64,000 nucleotides of DNA from Pseudonocardia sp. T1-2H (GTDB lineage: Bacteria; Actinomycetota; Actinomycetes; Mycobacteriales; Pseudonocardiaceae), in contig NZ_JBBPCL010000001.1 in NCBI RefSeq assembly GCF_038039215.1, positions 4,526,001 through 4,590,000 on the forward strand. The letters are read 5' to 3'. The notes under the pieces were generated by a model. That model searched no databases. It was not told the DNA's origin and worked only from the letters and a program-made list of their open reading frames with translations. This document shows positions 45,548 to 55,363 of the stretch, piece after piece. Both the position numbers and the translations under genes were made by a program. The number at the start of each line of letters is the position of its first letter. Position 1 is the stretch's first letter.

Positions 45548-48500
45548 TCACCAGCCGTAGAAGACCCGTTCGACGACGCTGCGGGCGCGCCGGGTGGCCC
45601 GGCGGTAGTCGTCGAGGAAGACGCCCGGGTCCCCGTCCGCGGGGTAGCCCAGGGACGCGGCGATCGCGGCGAGCTCCCGGCCCGACCGGGGCAGCTGGTC
45701 CCCCGGCTTCCCGCGGACGAGCATGATCGCGTTCCGCGCCCGGGTCGCCATCTCCCAGCCCGCCCGGAGCTCCGCGGCGTCGTCCTTGCTGATCAGGCCG
45801 GCCTCGGCGGCCTCCCGCAGCCCCTCGAGCGTGGAGGTCGTGCGCAGCTCCGGGACATCTCCCGCGTGCTGCAGCTGAAGGAGCTGCACGGTCCACTCGA
45901 CGTCCGCGAGGCCGCCGTACCCGAGCTTGGTGTGGGTGCCGCGGTCCGCGCCGCGGGGCAGCCGCTCGGCGTCGACCCGGGACTTGATCCGGCGGATCTC
46001 CAGCACGGACTTCTCGGCGAGCCCGTCGGCGGGGTACCGGATCGGGTCGACGAGCTCGATGAACCGCCGGCCCAGGTCCGCGTCCCCGGCGACCGGGTCG
46101 GCGCGCAGCAGCGCCTGCGCCTCCCAGAGCTCGCTCCAGCGCGCGTAGTACTCGCGGTACGACGCCAGGGTCCGCACCAGCGGCCCCGACCGGCCCTCGG
46201 GCCGGAGGTTCGCGTCGACGACCAGCGCGGGGTCCGGGCTCGGCGAGCCGAGGCCGCGGCGCACGGTCTCCACGACGGTCGTCGCGAACTTCACCGCGTC
46301 CCGGTCCGCCTCCTGCGGGTCGGCCTCCGGATCGGCGGGGTCCGCCTCGCACACGAACAGGACGTCCGCGTCGGAGCCGTACGCCAGCTCCGCCCCGCCG
46401 AGCCGGCCCATCCCGATCACCGCGATCCGCGCCGGGACGTGACCGCCCGCCGCGACGGACTTGATCGCACTGTCCAGCGTCGCCTGCAGCACGGCGACCC
46501 AGACCGAGCTGAGCGCCGCGCACACCTGCTCGACCGACAGCAGCCCGAGCAGGTCCGCACACGCCACGCGCAGCATCTCGTGCCGGCGCAGCGAGCGCGC
46601 GCTGGCGACCGCCGCGGTGAAGTCGGGCTGGCGGGCGACGGTCGCGCGCAGGGAGGCGGCGACCTCCGCCGGGTCCCGCTGCAACTCGTCCGCCTGCCCG
46701 GCGTTCGGGCTGGCGAGCATCCGCAGCACCTCGGGCGCCCGGGTCAGCAGGTCCGGGACCAGCGCCGACGTCCCGAGGAGCTGCATCAGCCGCTGCGCCA
46801 CCGCGCCCTCGTCGCGCAGCAGCCGCAGGTACCAGGGCGTGCTGGCGAGCGCCTCGGAGACGCGGCGGTAGGCCAGCAGCCCGCGGTCGGGGTCCGGGCT
46901 GACGGCCAGCTCGTCGAGGAGCACCGGGAGCAGTGTCTGCTGGATCGACGCGGCCCGCGAGACCCCGCTCGTCAGCGCCCTCAGGTGCCCGAGCGCGCCC
47001 TCCGGGGAGGCCCAGCCGAGTGCCCCCAGCCGCGCGACCGCGGCCTTCTCGGACAGCCGGACGGCGGACGCGGGCAGCCGGGAGACGGCCGCGAGCAGCG
47101 GCCGGTAGAACAGCTTCTCGTGCAGCCTGCGGACCCGGCGCGCGTTGCGCGTCCACTCCGCCACCAGCACGCCGACCACGTCGTGCCGCCCGTCCGGGCG
47201 CAGCCGCGCGGCGCGGGCGAGCCAGCGGAGCCCGTCCGTGTCGTCGGGGGCGGGCAGGAGGTGGGTGCGGCGCATGCGCTGCAGCTGCAGCCGGTGCTCG
47301 AGCAGCCGCAGGAAGCGGTAGGAGGCGGCGAGGTTGGCGCCGTCGTCCCGCCCGACGTAGCCGCCGTTCGCGAGCGCCGCGAGGGCGTCCAGCGTCGACG
47401 GCGACCGCAACGTCTCGTCCGTTCGGCCGTGCACCAGCTGCAGCAGCTGGACGGCGAACTCGACGTCCCGCAACCCGCCCCGGCCGAGCTTCAGCTCGCG
47501 TTCCGCGAGGTCCGGCCGCACGTGCTCCTCGACCCGGCGGCGCATCGCCTGCACGTCCACCACGAAGTCCGCGCGGTCTGCTGAGCTCCACACCATCGGC
47601 GCCACGGCCTCGACGTACTGCCGGCCGAGGTCCGGGTCCCCGGCGATCGGCCGCGCCTTGAGCAGGGCCTGGAACTCCCAGGTCTTGGCCCACCGCTTGT
47701 AGTAGCTCACGTGCCCGTCCAACGTGCGGACCAGCGCGCCCTGCCGGCCCTCGGGGCGCAGGTTGGCGTCGACCTCGAAGCAGGCCTCCCCCGCGATCCG
47801 CATGACCCGGCTCGCGATCTTCGTCGCGCTCTGCAGGTCGCCGTCGCCGACGAAGATCACGTCGACGTCGCTGACGTAGTTCAGCTCCTGGCCGCCGCAC
47901 TTGCCCATGCCGATGACCGCCAACCGGACGTCGTCGTCGGGCTGGGTCTCCTCCACTGCGACGGCGAGCGCGGCGCGCATCGCGGCCGAGGCCAGGTCCG
48001 CGAGCTGCGAGGCGACCTCGTCGACCTCCATGACCGGCAGGGACGGCTCGCCGACCGCGGCCAGGTCCGCGCCGGCGAGGCCGAGCAGCTCGTCGCGGTA
48101 GGCCGTCCGCAGGGCGGCGACGGCGGCGGCCCCGGTGAGCTGGGCCCGCGCCCCGCCCGGGGAACCGGCGGGCGGGAGCGCCGGATCGGCGCCGACGGCA
48201 CGCAGCAGGTTCGCGGTGCGCCGTTCGAGGTCCGGGGGCGGGTCCTGGCGGGTGGGGCCGTCGGCGAGCAGGGACCAGCGGTCCGGGTTGGCGATCAGGT
48301 GGTCCCCGAGCGCGGTCGACGCTCCGAGCAGCCCGAACAGCCGCCCGCGCAGGCCGACGTCCGCGCGGAGCTCCCGGTCGATCGCCTTCCAGTCCGGGGC
48401 CGCCTTCGCGAGCCGCTCGACCTGGCGCAGGGCCAGGTCCGGGTCGGGGCTGCGGGCCAGGGCCCACATGACGTCCGCCGCGCCGGTGACCGGCCGGTCC

Positions 48501-48592
48501 GTCGCCCACCAGCCGAGATCCTGCACCGTGGCTTCGGCCCACGGTTCGGTGAGTCCGAGCCGGGCCAGGGACGTTCCGGTGCGTTCCGCCAC
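45548..48592 (-). CDS. glnE: Bifunctional glutamine synthetase adenylyltransferase/deadenylylase
   Basis: The 1,014-residue GlnE attaches AMP to, and removes it from, the regulatory tyrosine of GlnA1. It has two nucleotidyltransferase halves with the metal motifs YVSDVDVIFVGDGD (N-terminal) and YGSDADVLFVCE (C-terminal), each followed by a helical domain with LRDVEFAVQLLQLVHG and LADVEWTVQLLQLQHA. Length is normal. The start is the GTG at 48592. It is transcribed opposite to glnA1 and is separated from it by about 8 kb of accessory genes, but is next to glnA2 as in mycobacteria. Confidence 0.95.
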   Translation of the reverse strand: MAERTGTSLARLGLTEPWAEATVQDLGWWATDRPVTGAADVMWALARSPDPDLALRQVERLAKAAPDWKAIDRELRADVGLRGRLFGLLGASTALGDHLIANPDRWSLLADGPTRQDPPPDLERRTANLLRAVGADPALPPAGSPGGARAQLTGAAAVAALRTAYRDELLGLAGADLAAVGEPSLPVMEVDEVASQLADLASAAMRAALAVAVEETQPDDDVRLAVIGMGKCGGQELNYVSDVDVIFVGDGDLQSATKIASRVMRIAGEACFEVDANLRPEGRQGALVRTLDGHVSYYKRWAKTWEFQALLKARPIAGDPDLGRQYVEAVAPMVWSSADRADFVVDVQAMRRRVEEHVRPDLAERELKLGRGGLRDVEFAVQLLQLVHGRTDETLRSPSTLDALAALANGGYVGRDDGANLAASYRFLRLLEHRLQLQRMRRTHLLPAPDDTDGLRWLARAARLRPDGRHDVVGVLVAEWTRNARRVRRLHEKLFYRPLLAAVSRLPASAVRLSEKAAVARLGALGWASPEGALGHLRALTSGVSRAASIQQTLLPVLLDELAVSPDPDRGLLAYRRVSEALASTPWYLRLLRDEGAVAQRLMQLLGTSALVPDLLTRAPEVLRMLASPNAGQADELQRDPAEVAASLRATVARQPDFTAAVASARSLRRHEMLRVACADLLGLLSVEQVCAALSSVWVAVLQATLDSAIKSVAAGGHVPARIAVIGMGRLGGAELAYGSDADVLFVCEADPADPEADPQEADRDAVKFATTVVETVRRGLGSPSPDPALVVDANLRPEGRSGPLVRTLASYREYYARWSELWEAQALLRADPVAGDADLGRRFIELVDPIRYPADGLAEKSVLEIRRIKSRVDAERLPRGADRGTHTKLGYGGLADVEWTVQLLQLQHAGDVPELRTTSTLEGLREAAEAGLISKDDAAELRAGWEMATRARNAIMLVRGKPGDQLPRSGRELAAIAASLGYPADGDPGVFLDDYRRATRRARSVVERVFYGW

Positions 48593-48623
48593 GATGTCGA
48601 AGATACTGCCGGATGACGGGGCG

Positions 48624-49001
48624 TTACGGAGCGTTCGGGTAGGTGTCGGGTTCGAGGAGCGGGAACCGCAGCCAGCTCAGCTGCGCGGACAGCGCCCGGT
48701 AGGCCGCGAGGCGGGCGTCGTCGGTGCCCGCCTCCTCGGCCTCGGCGATCGGCGCCCAGAGCCGGTGCACCATCGCGGGCCCGAGCTCGAGCAGGCCGCC
48801 GGAACCGGTCGTCGCGAAGCGCGCCAGGACGTAGCGGACGAGCGCACCGATCGGGATGCCGGTGTGCGCGCTGAGCCCGCGCAGCGTCTCGAGGGGGTCC
48901 AGGCGGGTGTAGTCCGCGACCTCGGCCTTGAAGTTGGCGTCCGGGTCGTCGTCGGGCCAGGGGCCGGTCCAGCGTTCGAGGGTGACCGTGAGTTCCTCCA
49001 C
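48624..49001 (-). CDS. DUF6027-like protein of unknown function
   Basis: The 125-residue protein starts at the GTG at 49001 (MEELTVTLERWTGPWPDDDP) and contains DYTRLDPLETLRGLSAHTG, IPIGALVRYVLARFATTGS and LELGPAMVHRLWAPIAEAE. It is acidic and helical with no membrane segment. I recall this pattern as DUF6027, a family found beside glnE in actinomycetes, but cannot confirm the number. The gene ends 31 bp upstream of the glnE start, so the two may be cotranscribed. A link with nitrogen control is suggested only by position. Confidence 0.75.
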   Translation of the reverse strand: MEELTVTLERWTGPWPDDDPDANFKAEVADYTRLDPLETLRGLSAHTGIPIGALVRYVLARFATTGSGGLLELGPAMVHRLWAPIAEAEEAGTDDARLAAYRALSAQLSWLRFPLLEPDTYPNAP

Positions 49002-49127
49002 GTGCCCGAGACTAGAGAGCGGACCGCTCGGCGAACCGGGCCTCGGCGGGCAGCCGCCGAGCCACCGGTTCGCGTCGATCAGTGCAGTTTCACCGCCGGT
49101 GTCCGGTAGGTCCGTATCCTGGGCGAC

Positions 49128-49730
49128 GTGGACGGTGACCTGCCCGGGAGGGACATCCTCTTCCAGCTCCTGCTGAGCCCGACCGCGCTCGCGGTCCTCG
49201 GGGGTGTGCTGCTGGTGTTCGCGCTGGTCCTGGCGTTCGTGCTGCGCCGGGTCTGGCGGCGCGCGCGGTCCTTCGCGGACGCACAGTCCCACCGCCTCGA
49301 CCGGGCCCGCACCGAGTTCGCGGCCCTGCGCCTGCCCGAGGGCCCGCAGCGCCGGGCCGTCGACCTGCGGCGTCGGCTCGGCGCCGCCGTCGCCGCGACG
49401 GAACGCCAGTTCGCCCGGGCCGAGGAACACACGCTCGTCTCCGCGACCGTCCAGGACCAGTACCTGGAGCTCCGGCGGCTCGCCGCGGGCCTGGACACGT
49501 ACCTGCGGAGTCTGCAGGACGACCCGGACCCCGCCCGCGTCGAGGCCGCCCTGCCGGAGGCCGCGGCGTGGACCGGTCAGCTCTGCGACGTCGCGGCGGA
49601 GCTGCGTGCGGCCGTCCGGGAGACGACGGCGGGGACGACGGACGCGGACGTGCGCACCCTCGGGACGTCGACGATCGACGGGGTCGCCGCCCTGCGGGCA
49701 GGGATGGACTTCCTCCGCGACCCGCGCTGA
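49128..49730 (+). CDS. Single-pass membrane protein of unknown function
   Basis: The 200-residue protein has one N-terminal membrane helix (ALAVLGGVLLVFALVLAFVL, residues about 20-40), an Arg-rich stop-transfer segment, then about 150 cytosolic, mostly helical residues (QSHRLDRARTEFAALRLPEG, VQDQYLELRRLAAGLDTYL). The GTG at 49128 is the only reasonable start. I do not recognise the family. It converges on glnA2, with a perfect 19-bp palindrome between them. Confidence 0.75.
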   Translation: MDGDLPGRDILFQLLLSPTALAVLGGVLLVFALVLAFVLRRVWRRARSFADAQSHRLDRARTEFAALRLPEGPQRRAVDLRRRLGAAVAATERQFARAEEHTLVSATVQDQYLELRRLAAGLDTYLRSLQDDPDPARVEAALPEAAAWTGQLCDVAAELRAAVRETTAGTTDADVRTLGTSTIDGVAALRAGMDFLRDPR

Positions 49731-49737
49731 CCCACTC

Positions 49738-49777
49738 GTGCGTGGAGGTCGGCGCCAGGGCGCCGACCTCCACGCAC
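49738..49777. terminator. Bidirectional palindrome between the membrane protein gene and glnA2
   Basis: The 19-bp arms 49738-49756 and 49759-49777 are perfectly complementary and start GTGCGTGGAGG. The element lies 7 bp after one stop and 4 bp beyond the restored glnA2 stop, supporting that gene end. Confidence 0.85.
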
Positions 49778-49781
49778 AGGG

Positions 49782-51126
49782 TCACAGCACCGGGAGGTAC
49801 GTCGAGAAGCTCGTAGGGCGTGACGTTGCGGCGGTAGGCGTCCCACTCCGCGCGCTTGTTGCGCAGGAAGAAGTCGAAGACGTGCTCGCCGAGGATCTCG
49901 GCGACGAGCTCCGAGTGCTCCATCGCCGACAGCGCCTCGGTGAGGTTCTGCGGCAGCGCCTCGTAGCCCAGCGCGCGCCGCTCGGTCTCGGTGAGCGACC
50001 AGACGTCGTCCTCGGTGGCGACGGGCAGCTCGTAGCCCTTCTGCACGCCGGTGAGGCCGGCGCCCAGGATCACCGCGAACGCGAGGTAGGGGTTGCAGGC
50101 GCTGTCCAGCGTCCGCACCTCCACCCGCCGCGTCGACGACTTCCCGGGCGAGTACATCGGCACCCGCACCAGCGCGGACCGGTTCGCGTGCCCCCAGGAG
50201 ACGGCCGTCGGGGCCTCGCCCCCGGTGATCAGCCGCTTGTAGGAGTTCACCCACTGGTTCGTGACCGCGCTCATCTCGCGCGCGTGCCGCAGCACGCCGG
50301 CGACGAAGGCCTTGCCGGTCTCGGACAGCTCGTAGGGGTCGGTCGGGTCGTGGAAGGCGTTGCGGTCGCCCTCGAAGAGGGAGAAGTGCGTGTGCATGGC
50401 CGAGCCCGCGTGCTCGGTGAACGGCTTCGGCATGAAGGAGGCCTTCACGCCCTGGGTGAGCGCGACCTCCTTCACGACGTAGCGGAAGGTCATGATGTTG
50501 TCCGCCATGGTGAGCGCGTCCGCGTAGCGCAGGTCGATCTCCTGCTGGCCGGGGCCGCCCTCGTGGTGGCTGAACTCCACCGAGATGCCCATCGACTCCA
50601 GCGTCTCGATCGCGTTGCGCCGGAAGTGCGGGGCGACGTCGTGGCTCGCCTGGTCGAAGTAGCCGCCGGAGTCCGCGGGGACGGGCGGGGTGCCGTCCGC
50701 GGGCAGGTCCCGCAGCAGGTAGAACTCGATCTCCGGGTGGACGTAGCAGGTGAAGCCCGCCTCGCCGGCCTTGCTCAGCGCGCGGCGCAGGACGTGCCGC
50801 GGGTCCGCCCAGGACGGCGATCCGTCCGGCATGGCGATGTCGCAGAACATGCGCGCCGAGTAGTGCTCACCGCTGGCGGTCTCCCAGGGGAGCACCTGGA
50901 ACGTCGACGGATCGGGGCGCGCGACCATGTCCGACTCGTAGACGCGCGCGAAGCCCTCGATGGCGGAGCCGTCGAAGCCGATGCCCTCGGCGAACGCCCC
51001 CTCGAGCTCCGCGGGGGCAACCGCCACCGACTTGAGGTAGCCGAGCACGTCGGTGAACCACAGCCGAACGAATCGGATGTCGCGTTCCTCGAGCGTGCGC
51101 AGCACGAATTCCTGCTGGCGGTCCAT
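49782..51126 (-). CDS. glnA2: Glutamine synthetase type I, GlnA2 (single-base frameshift near the C-terminus)
   Basis: GlnA2 (Rv2222c by position) starts at the ATG at 51126 with RFVRLWFTDVLGYLKSVAV, FDGSAIEGFAR and HPEIEFYLLRD. The active-site segment SAMHTHFSLFEG and SWGHANRSALVRVP are intact. After NVTPYELL the frame derails, but the adjacent frame reads YLPVL and stops at 49782, the normal GlnA2 ending. One extra base, or two missing, near 49800-49803 explains it, and the corrected protein has about 447 residues. GlnA2 lacks the DLYELPPEE adenylylation loop. In related bacteria it is dispensable and may use other acceptors. Confidence 0.92.
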
Positions 51127-51226
51127 GGACAGGGAGCCTAGGAACGCCGTGTTACATCAATGTTTCGTCGCTGCTCGACGTGCACGAACCACTCACCCGG
51201 CCGGTGATCCGCGCATCCCGCGTCCA

Positions 51227-52831
51227 TCAGGCCGCGACCGTGCACGTCGCCGGCTGCTGCTTCGTGGCCGGATCCACCAGGTAGGCGGTCAGCTTGTCGT
51301 CGATGCACTTCGTGCCCTGCAGACCCGCGGTGTGCTGGGTGCCGTTCACCGTGATCAGGGTGCTGCCGAGGTCCTTCGCGACGTCGACGCCCGCCTGGTA
51401 CGGCGTCGCCGGGTCACCGGTGACGGACACGACCATCGTCTGCGGGATGCCCGGCGCGTGCGGCGTGTGCGGCGTCGACGTCGGAGGGACCGGCCAGAAC
51501 GCGCACGTCTCCCGGGCCTCGACGGGGCCCTTGCCGGTGGCGCGGTACGGGGCGGCCGCGTAGACGCCGTCGGTGAGCTGCTTGACCCGGGCCGGGTCGC
51601 TCACCCCGCCGCTGTCCACGCAGCTGATCGCGGTGAAGGCCTCGATCGAGTTCGAGTACTTGCCGTCCGCGCCGCGCGAGTAGTAGATGTCCGCGAGCGT
51701 CATCAGCAGGGCGCCGTCGTTCGTGGCCATGCCGGAGATCCCCTGGGCGAGCGCGGGCCACAGCTGGCGCACGTACAACGCCTGTGTCACGCCGAGGACG
51801 GCGTCGTTGAAGCCGAGCGGCCGCGCCGGGTCGCCGGACGGGATCGGCGTGGTGATGAGCCGCTGGGCCAGCGCGTTGAACGTCTGCGTGGTGCGGGCCG
51901 GGTCCGTGCCGAGCGGGCAGTTGGCCTGGGTCGTGCACCACTTCGCGAACGCGTCGAACGCCTGCTGGAAACCTGCCGCCTGCTTGATCGAGGACTCGAC
52001 GTAGTCCTGCCGCGGGTCCACGACGCCGTCGAGCACCAGCGCGCGCACGTTCTGCGGGAAGGCCTCCGCGTAGGCCGAGGCGATCTGGGTGCCGTAGGAG
52101 TAGCCGTAGAAGCTGAGCTTCTCGTCACCCAGGGCGGTCCGCAGGACGTCGAGGTCCTTGACGACGTCCCGGGTGCCCACGTTGGCGAGCACCTGGTTCC
52201 CCATCCGCGCGGAGCAGCGGTCCGCCTGGGACTTCGCGTCCGCCTCGGCGGCCGCGACCCCGGCGGGCGACGGATCCGCGAAGACCTTGATCCGCTCCTC
52301 GTCCTGCTCCTTGTCGGTGAGGCAGTCGAGCTGCGGAGTGCTGGCGCTCACGCCGCGCGGGTCGAACCCGACCAGGTCGAAGCGCTGCGCGAGCGTCCCC
52401 GTGCCGACCTGCTTGCTGACCGCCGGCAGGTACTCGGTGCCCGAGCCGCCCGGCCCGCCCGGGTTGAACAGCAGCGAACCGATCTTGGGCCCGGTGGTGG
52501 CCTTCTGCCGGATGACCGCGAGCTTCGCGGTGTCCCCGTCCGGCTTCGCGTAGTCGAGCGGGACCTCGAGGTACGCGCAGTCGTACTTCGGATCCGCGAA
52601 CGGCTGTGCGCTGTCCTGGGTCTTCGAGAAGGGGCTGCACGAACCCCAGGACAGCTGCTGGCCGTAGTAGCGGGCCAGGTCCGGGGTCGGCGCATCGGAG
52701 GCGGCGACCTCGTTGACCGGGGTGCTCCGGGTGGTGGTGGCGGAGGAGCCGCACGCGGCGGCGAGCACCGCCGCGACCGCTCCGAGCGAGACCGCGAAGA
52801 TCCAGGGCGACGAGCGACGGCGAGACAACAC
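51227..52831 (-). CDS. Secreted alpha/beta hydrolase, TAP/Hip1-like lipoprotein
   Basis: The 534-residue protein has an N-terminal signal with a lipobox-like AAACG (Cys27). The hydrolase segment LLFNPGGPGGSGTEYLP, the nucleophile Ser245 in FYGYSYGTQIAS and a C-terminal TAP-like domain with VTGDPATPYQAG and NGTQHTAGLQG supply the triad. It resembles the tripeptidyl-aminopeptidase-like proteases of Streptomyces and Hip1/CaeA (Rv2224c), and the position is the same. It should act outside the membrane on peptides or esters. Several cysteine pairs fit an extracytoplasmic protein. Confidence 0.9.
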   Translation of the reverse strand: MLSRRRSSPWIFAVSLGAVAAVLAAACGSSATTTRSTPVNEVAASDAPTPDLARYYGQQLSWGSCSPFSKTQDSAQPFADPKYDCAYLEVPLDYAKPDGDTAKLAVIRQKATTGPKIGSLLFNPGGPGGSGTEYLPAVSKQVGTGTLAQRFDLVGFDPRGVSASTPQLDCLTDKEQDEERIKVFADPSPAGVAAAEADAKSQADRCSARMGNQVLANVGTRDVVKDLDVLRTALGDEKLSFYGYSYGTQIASAYAEAFPQNVRALVLDGVVDPRQDYVESSIKQAAGFQQAFDAFAKWCTTQANCPLGTDPARTTQTFNALAQRLITTPIPSGDPARPLGFNDAVLGVTQALYVRQLWPALAQGISGMATNDGALLMTLADIYYSRGADGKYSNSIEAFTAISCVDSGGVSDPARVKQLTDGVYAAAPYRATGKGPVEARETCAFWPVPPTSTPHTPHAPGIPQTMVVSVTGDPATPYQAGVDVAKDLGSTLITVNGTQHTAGLQGTKCIDDKLTAYLVDPATKQQPATCTVAA

Positions 52832-53057
52832 CCCGTCAGCATGCCAGCGTGCGCGCGGAGCGCACTCCGGGCGCGCCGGATCGTGACCCGGCGGCTTCCG
52901 GCCGAAGGGTCACCCGCCGCTGTGAAGTACGTCGCCGACGCTGGGATCGCGCCGCCGCGGGTGTCAGGCTTCCAGCGCCAGCTCCGCGAGGAGCCCGCAC
53001 TACCCGCAACGACCCGGGGACCCGCCGAGCGGGCCTCGAGGCAGGGAAGGACGGACG

Positions 53058-53918
53058 ATGACGTCTGCGAACGACAAGGCTGCCCCCGTGGAGGAAGCCC
53101 CCTACCGGACGGCCGCGCGGCCCAAGCGCGTCCGGATCCACCATCTGCTGGAGATGAAGCAGCGCGGCGAGCGCTGGCCGATGCTCACCGCCTACGACCG
53201 CTACTCCGCGGAGATCTTCGACGAGGCCGGGATCCCGGTCCTGCTCGTCGGGGACTCGGCCGGGAACAACGTGTTCGGCTACGACAACACCCTCCCGGTG
53301 ACCGTCGACGAGCTGATGTCGCTGGTCCGGGCCGTGGCCTGGAACGCGAAGAGCGCCCTCGTCGTTGCGGACCTGCCGTTCGGCAGCTACCAGATCTCCC
53401 CCGGCCAGGCCCTGGAGACCGGGTTCCGGTTCCTGAAGGAGGGCGGCGCGCACGCCGTCAAGCTCGAGGGCGGGGCGCGGTTCGTCCCGCAGGTCGAGGC
53501 CCTGACCGGCTCCGGGATCCCGGTCATGGCGCACCTCGGCTTCACCCCGCAGAGCGAGCATGCGCTCGGCGGGTTCCGGATCCAGGGCCGGGGCGAGGCC
53601 GGGGACCGGCTCGTCGAGGACGCCCTGGCGCTGCAGGAGGCGGGCGCGTTCGCGGTCGTCCTGGAGATGGTGCCGGCGGACGTCGCGAAGCGGGTCACCG
53701 CCGAGCTGCACATCCCGACGGTCGGCATCGGCGCCGGCCCGGACTGCGACGCGCAGGTGCTGGTCTGGTCGGACATGGCCGGGATGAACCGGGGCCGCAA
53801 GCCGCGGTTCGTGAAGCCCTACGCGGACGTCGGCGGGATCCTCCTCGACGCCGCCCGCCGCTTCGGCGCCGAGGTGCGGGGCGGCGAGTACCCGGACTCG
53901 GACCACTCGTACTCCTGA
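53058..53918 (+). CDS. panB: 3-methyl-2-oxobutanoate hydroxymethyltransferase
   Basis: The 286-residue TIM-barrel enzyme adds a hydroxymethyl group from methylene-tetrahydrofolate to 2-oxoisovalerate, the first step of pantothenate synthesis. [58 protein letters not shown] and [11 protein letters not shown] (catalytic Glu) are all in place. The ATG at 53058 gives a short extra N-terminus also seen in other actinobacteria. IlvE in this window uses the same 2-oxo acid. A repeat array starts 15 bp after the stop. Confidence 0.95.
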   Translation: MTSANDKAAPVEEAPYRTAARPKRVRIHHLLEMKQRGERWPMLTAYDRYSAEIFDEAGIPVLLVGDSAGNNVFGYDNTLPVTVDELMSLVRAVAWNAKSALVVADLPFGSYQISPGQALETGFRFLKEGGAHAVKLEGGARFVPQVEALTGSGIPVMAHLGFTPQSEHALGGFRIQGRGEAGDRLVEDALALQEAGAFAVVLEMVPADVAKRVTAELHIPTVGIGAGPDCDAQVLVWSDMAGMNRGRKPRFVKPYADVGGILLDAARRFGAEVRGGEYPDSDHSYS

Positions 53919-53932
53919 GCCGCGCCAGACCC

Positions 53933-54094
53933 CGACTCGCGCGGCTCCACGGCCCGACTCGCGCGGCTCCACGGCGCGACTCGCGGGGCTCCCGTCCCGA
54001 ACTCCGCGAGTCGCGATCTGGGACCGCGCGAGTCGCGATCTGGGACCGCGCGAGTCGGGGGCTCGGGCCGTGCGGGTCGGGGGCTCGACGGGGC
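53933..54094. repeat. 22-bp-period dyad array C (3 plus 4 units) between panB and the GCS2 gene
   Basis: CGACTCG occurs at 53933, 53955 and 53977, then CGAGTCG at 54007, 54029 and 54051 and the variant CGGGTCG at 54073, each 22 bp apart within its half. The halves are in opposite orientation, separated by 30 bp with CGACTCGCGG facing CCGCGAGTCG. The last unit abuts the stop codon of the convergent gene. The dyad core is the same as in arrays A and B, 41 kb away. Confidence 0.9.
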
Positions 54095-55210
54095 TCAGGT
54101 GAGGTGGGCCCGCAGGCGCACTCCCGGGTCCCCGGACTCGTAGCGCGCGAGCATCTCCGTCGCCGGGCACTCCCGGGCCGCCCACCGCTCCCGCAGCCCG
54201 ACGAGCCGGTCCAGGTCCTCCGGCCGCTCCGCGAGCGCCCGCTCCGCGGCGTCGATCAGCTCGCCGGTGCGCACGTGCACCTCCGGGTCCCGGAGCCCGG
54301 CGATCGCGACCTGCCGGTGCACTGCCGCGTCCGGGGTGATCCGGCGGCCGAGCAGCGTGTCGTCGAGGAGCAGGCCGGTGAGCAGGCTGAGCAGCTCGCC
54401 GTAGAGCGCGGGGTCGGCGCACGCGTCGAAGGCCTTGAACTCGATGCGGCCGATCTCCGCGGGCAGCCGCGCGACCTGCGTCAACGACGGGTCCGACGCG
54501 ATCTGTCCCTCGGCACCGGCGAGGAACGCCATCGCGGCGGGCCGGGCGCCGGTACGGATCGCCGTCCGCGCGGAGAGCCCTCCCCACGGTCGCCCGTCCC
54601 GGAAAGGCGAGGAGAACGACAGCGGCACGAGGAACGGGCTGTAGAACGTGAGCTTCGCGGCGGCGTCGACCAGCCCGGCCGCGTCCATGTCCGGGAAGGA
54701 GAGGTTCAGGTCCGGCCCGTGGGTCACCATGTGCAGGTGCGCCGTGCGCTCCTCCGGCGAGCCGGTCCGGTGCACACGTTCCCACTCGTTGAGCTCCGGG
54801 ACGATCGGGTAGGCCGAGCGGACGGGGTTGAAGCCGATCGCGAACGGCACCAGCCCGCGGGCCAGCGCCTCGTCCTCCAGGGCGGCGACGTCCCGCTCGA
54901 GCGCGGCCACCGCGTCGTCGATCGAGGTGTGGATACGGGTCCGCACCTCGATGCCCTTGGGGTCGCACCGGAGCAGCCGGCCCCCCTCGTCGAAGCGCTC
55001 GAACCCCTCGACGTACCAGCGCTTGAGCTTGATCCCCTGGTCCCCGACGCGCAGGCCCGGATAGTCCGCCGGGTCCTCGGGCAACGCGTCGACGATGTCC
55101 TGCAGCTCGGTGAACGTGGTGTTCGTGAAGTCCGCGAACACCCCGTCGTCGCGCAGGAAGGCGAGCTCGTGCTCGATGCCGAACCGCACGCCGTCGGGAT
55201 CTCCCGCCAC
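54095..55210 (-). CDS. Glutamate-cysteine ligase family 2 (GCS2)-like protein
   Basis: The 371-residue protein begins with the GCS2-type RFGIEHELAFLRDD and has GIEVRTRIHTSIDDAV, THGPDLNLSFPDMDAAG and GRIEFKAFDACADPALYGEL, matching the carboxylate-amine ligase fold. The family ranges from gamma-glutamylcysteine ligases (as in ergothioneine synthesis) to ATP-grasp-like carboxylate-amine ligases, and the exact reaction is not clear. No other egt genes are nearby. The start is the GTG at 55210. It converges on panB across array C. Confidence 0.75.
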   Translation of the reverse strand: MAGDPDGVRFGIEHELAFLRDDGVFADFTNTTFTELQDIVDALPEDPADYPGLRVGDQGIKLKRWYVEGFERFDEGGRLLRCDPKGIEVRTRIHTSIDDAVAALERDVAALEDEALARGLVPFAIGFNPVRSAYPIVPELNEWERVHRTGSPEERTAHLHMVTHGPDLNLSFPDMDAAGLVDAAAKLTFYSPFLVPLSFSSPFRDGRPWGGLSARTAIRTGARPAAMAFLAGAEGQIASDPSLTQVARLPAEIGRIEFKAFDACADPALYGELLSLLTGLLLDDTLLGRRITPDAAVHRQVAIAGLRDPEVHVRTGELIDAAERALAERPEDLDRLVGLRERWAARECPATEMLARYESGDPGVRLRAHLT

Positions 55211-55363
55211 GGCTCCTCCGCTCGGTGTAGTGCTGGATCACTCGGAACTGGGCTCGCCGCCGACGCCACCGGAGCGGGACGGCGGCGTCGCCGGAGAAAG
55301 GCTAGCCTCACCGGAACCACGACGGGCCGTGTCCGAGGAAACAGGGTGAAAGGGGTTGACGCC

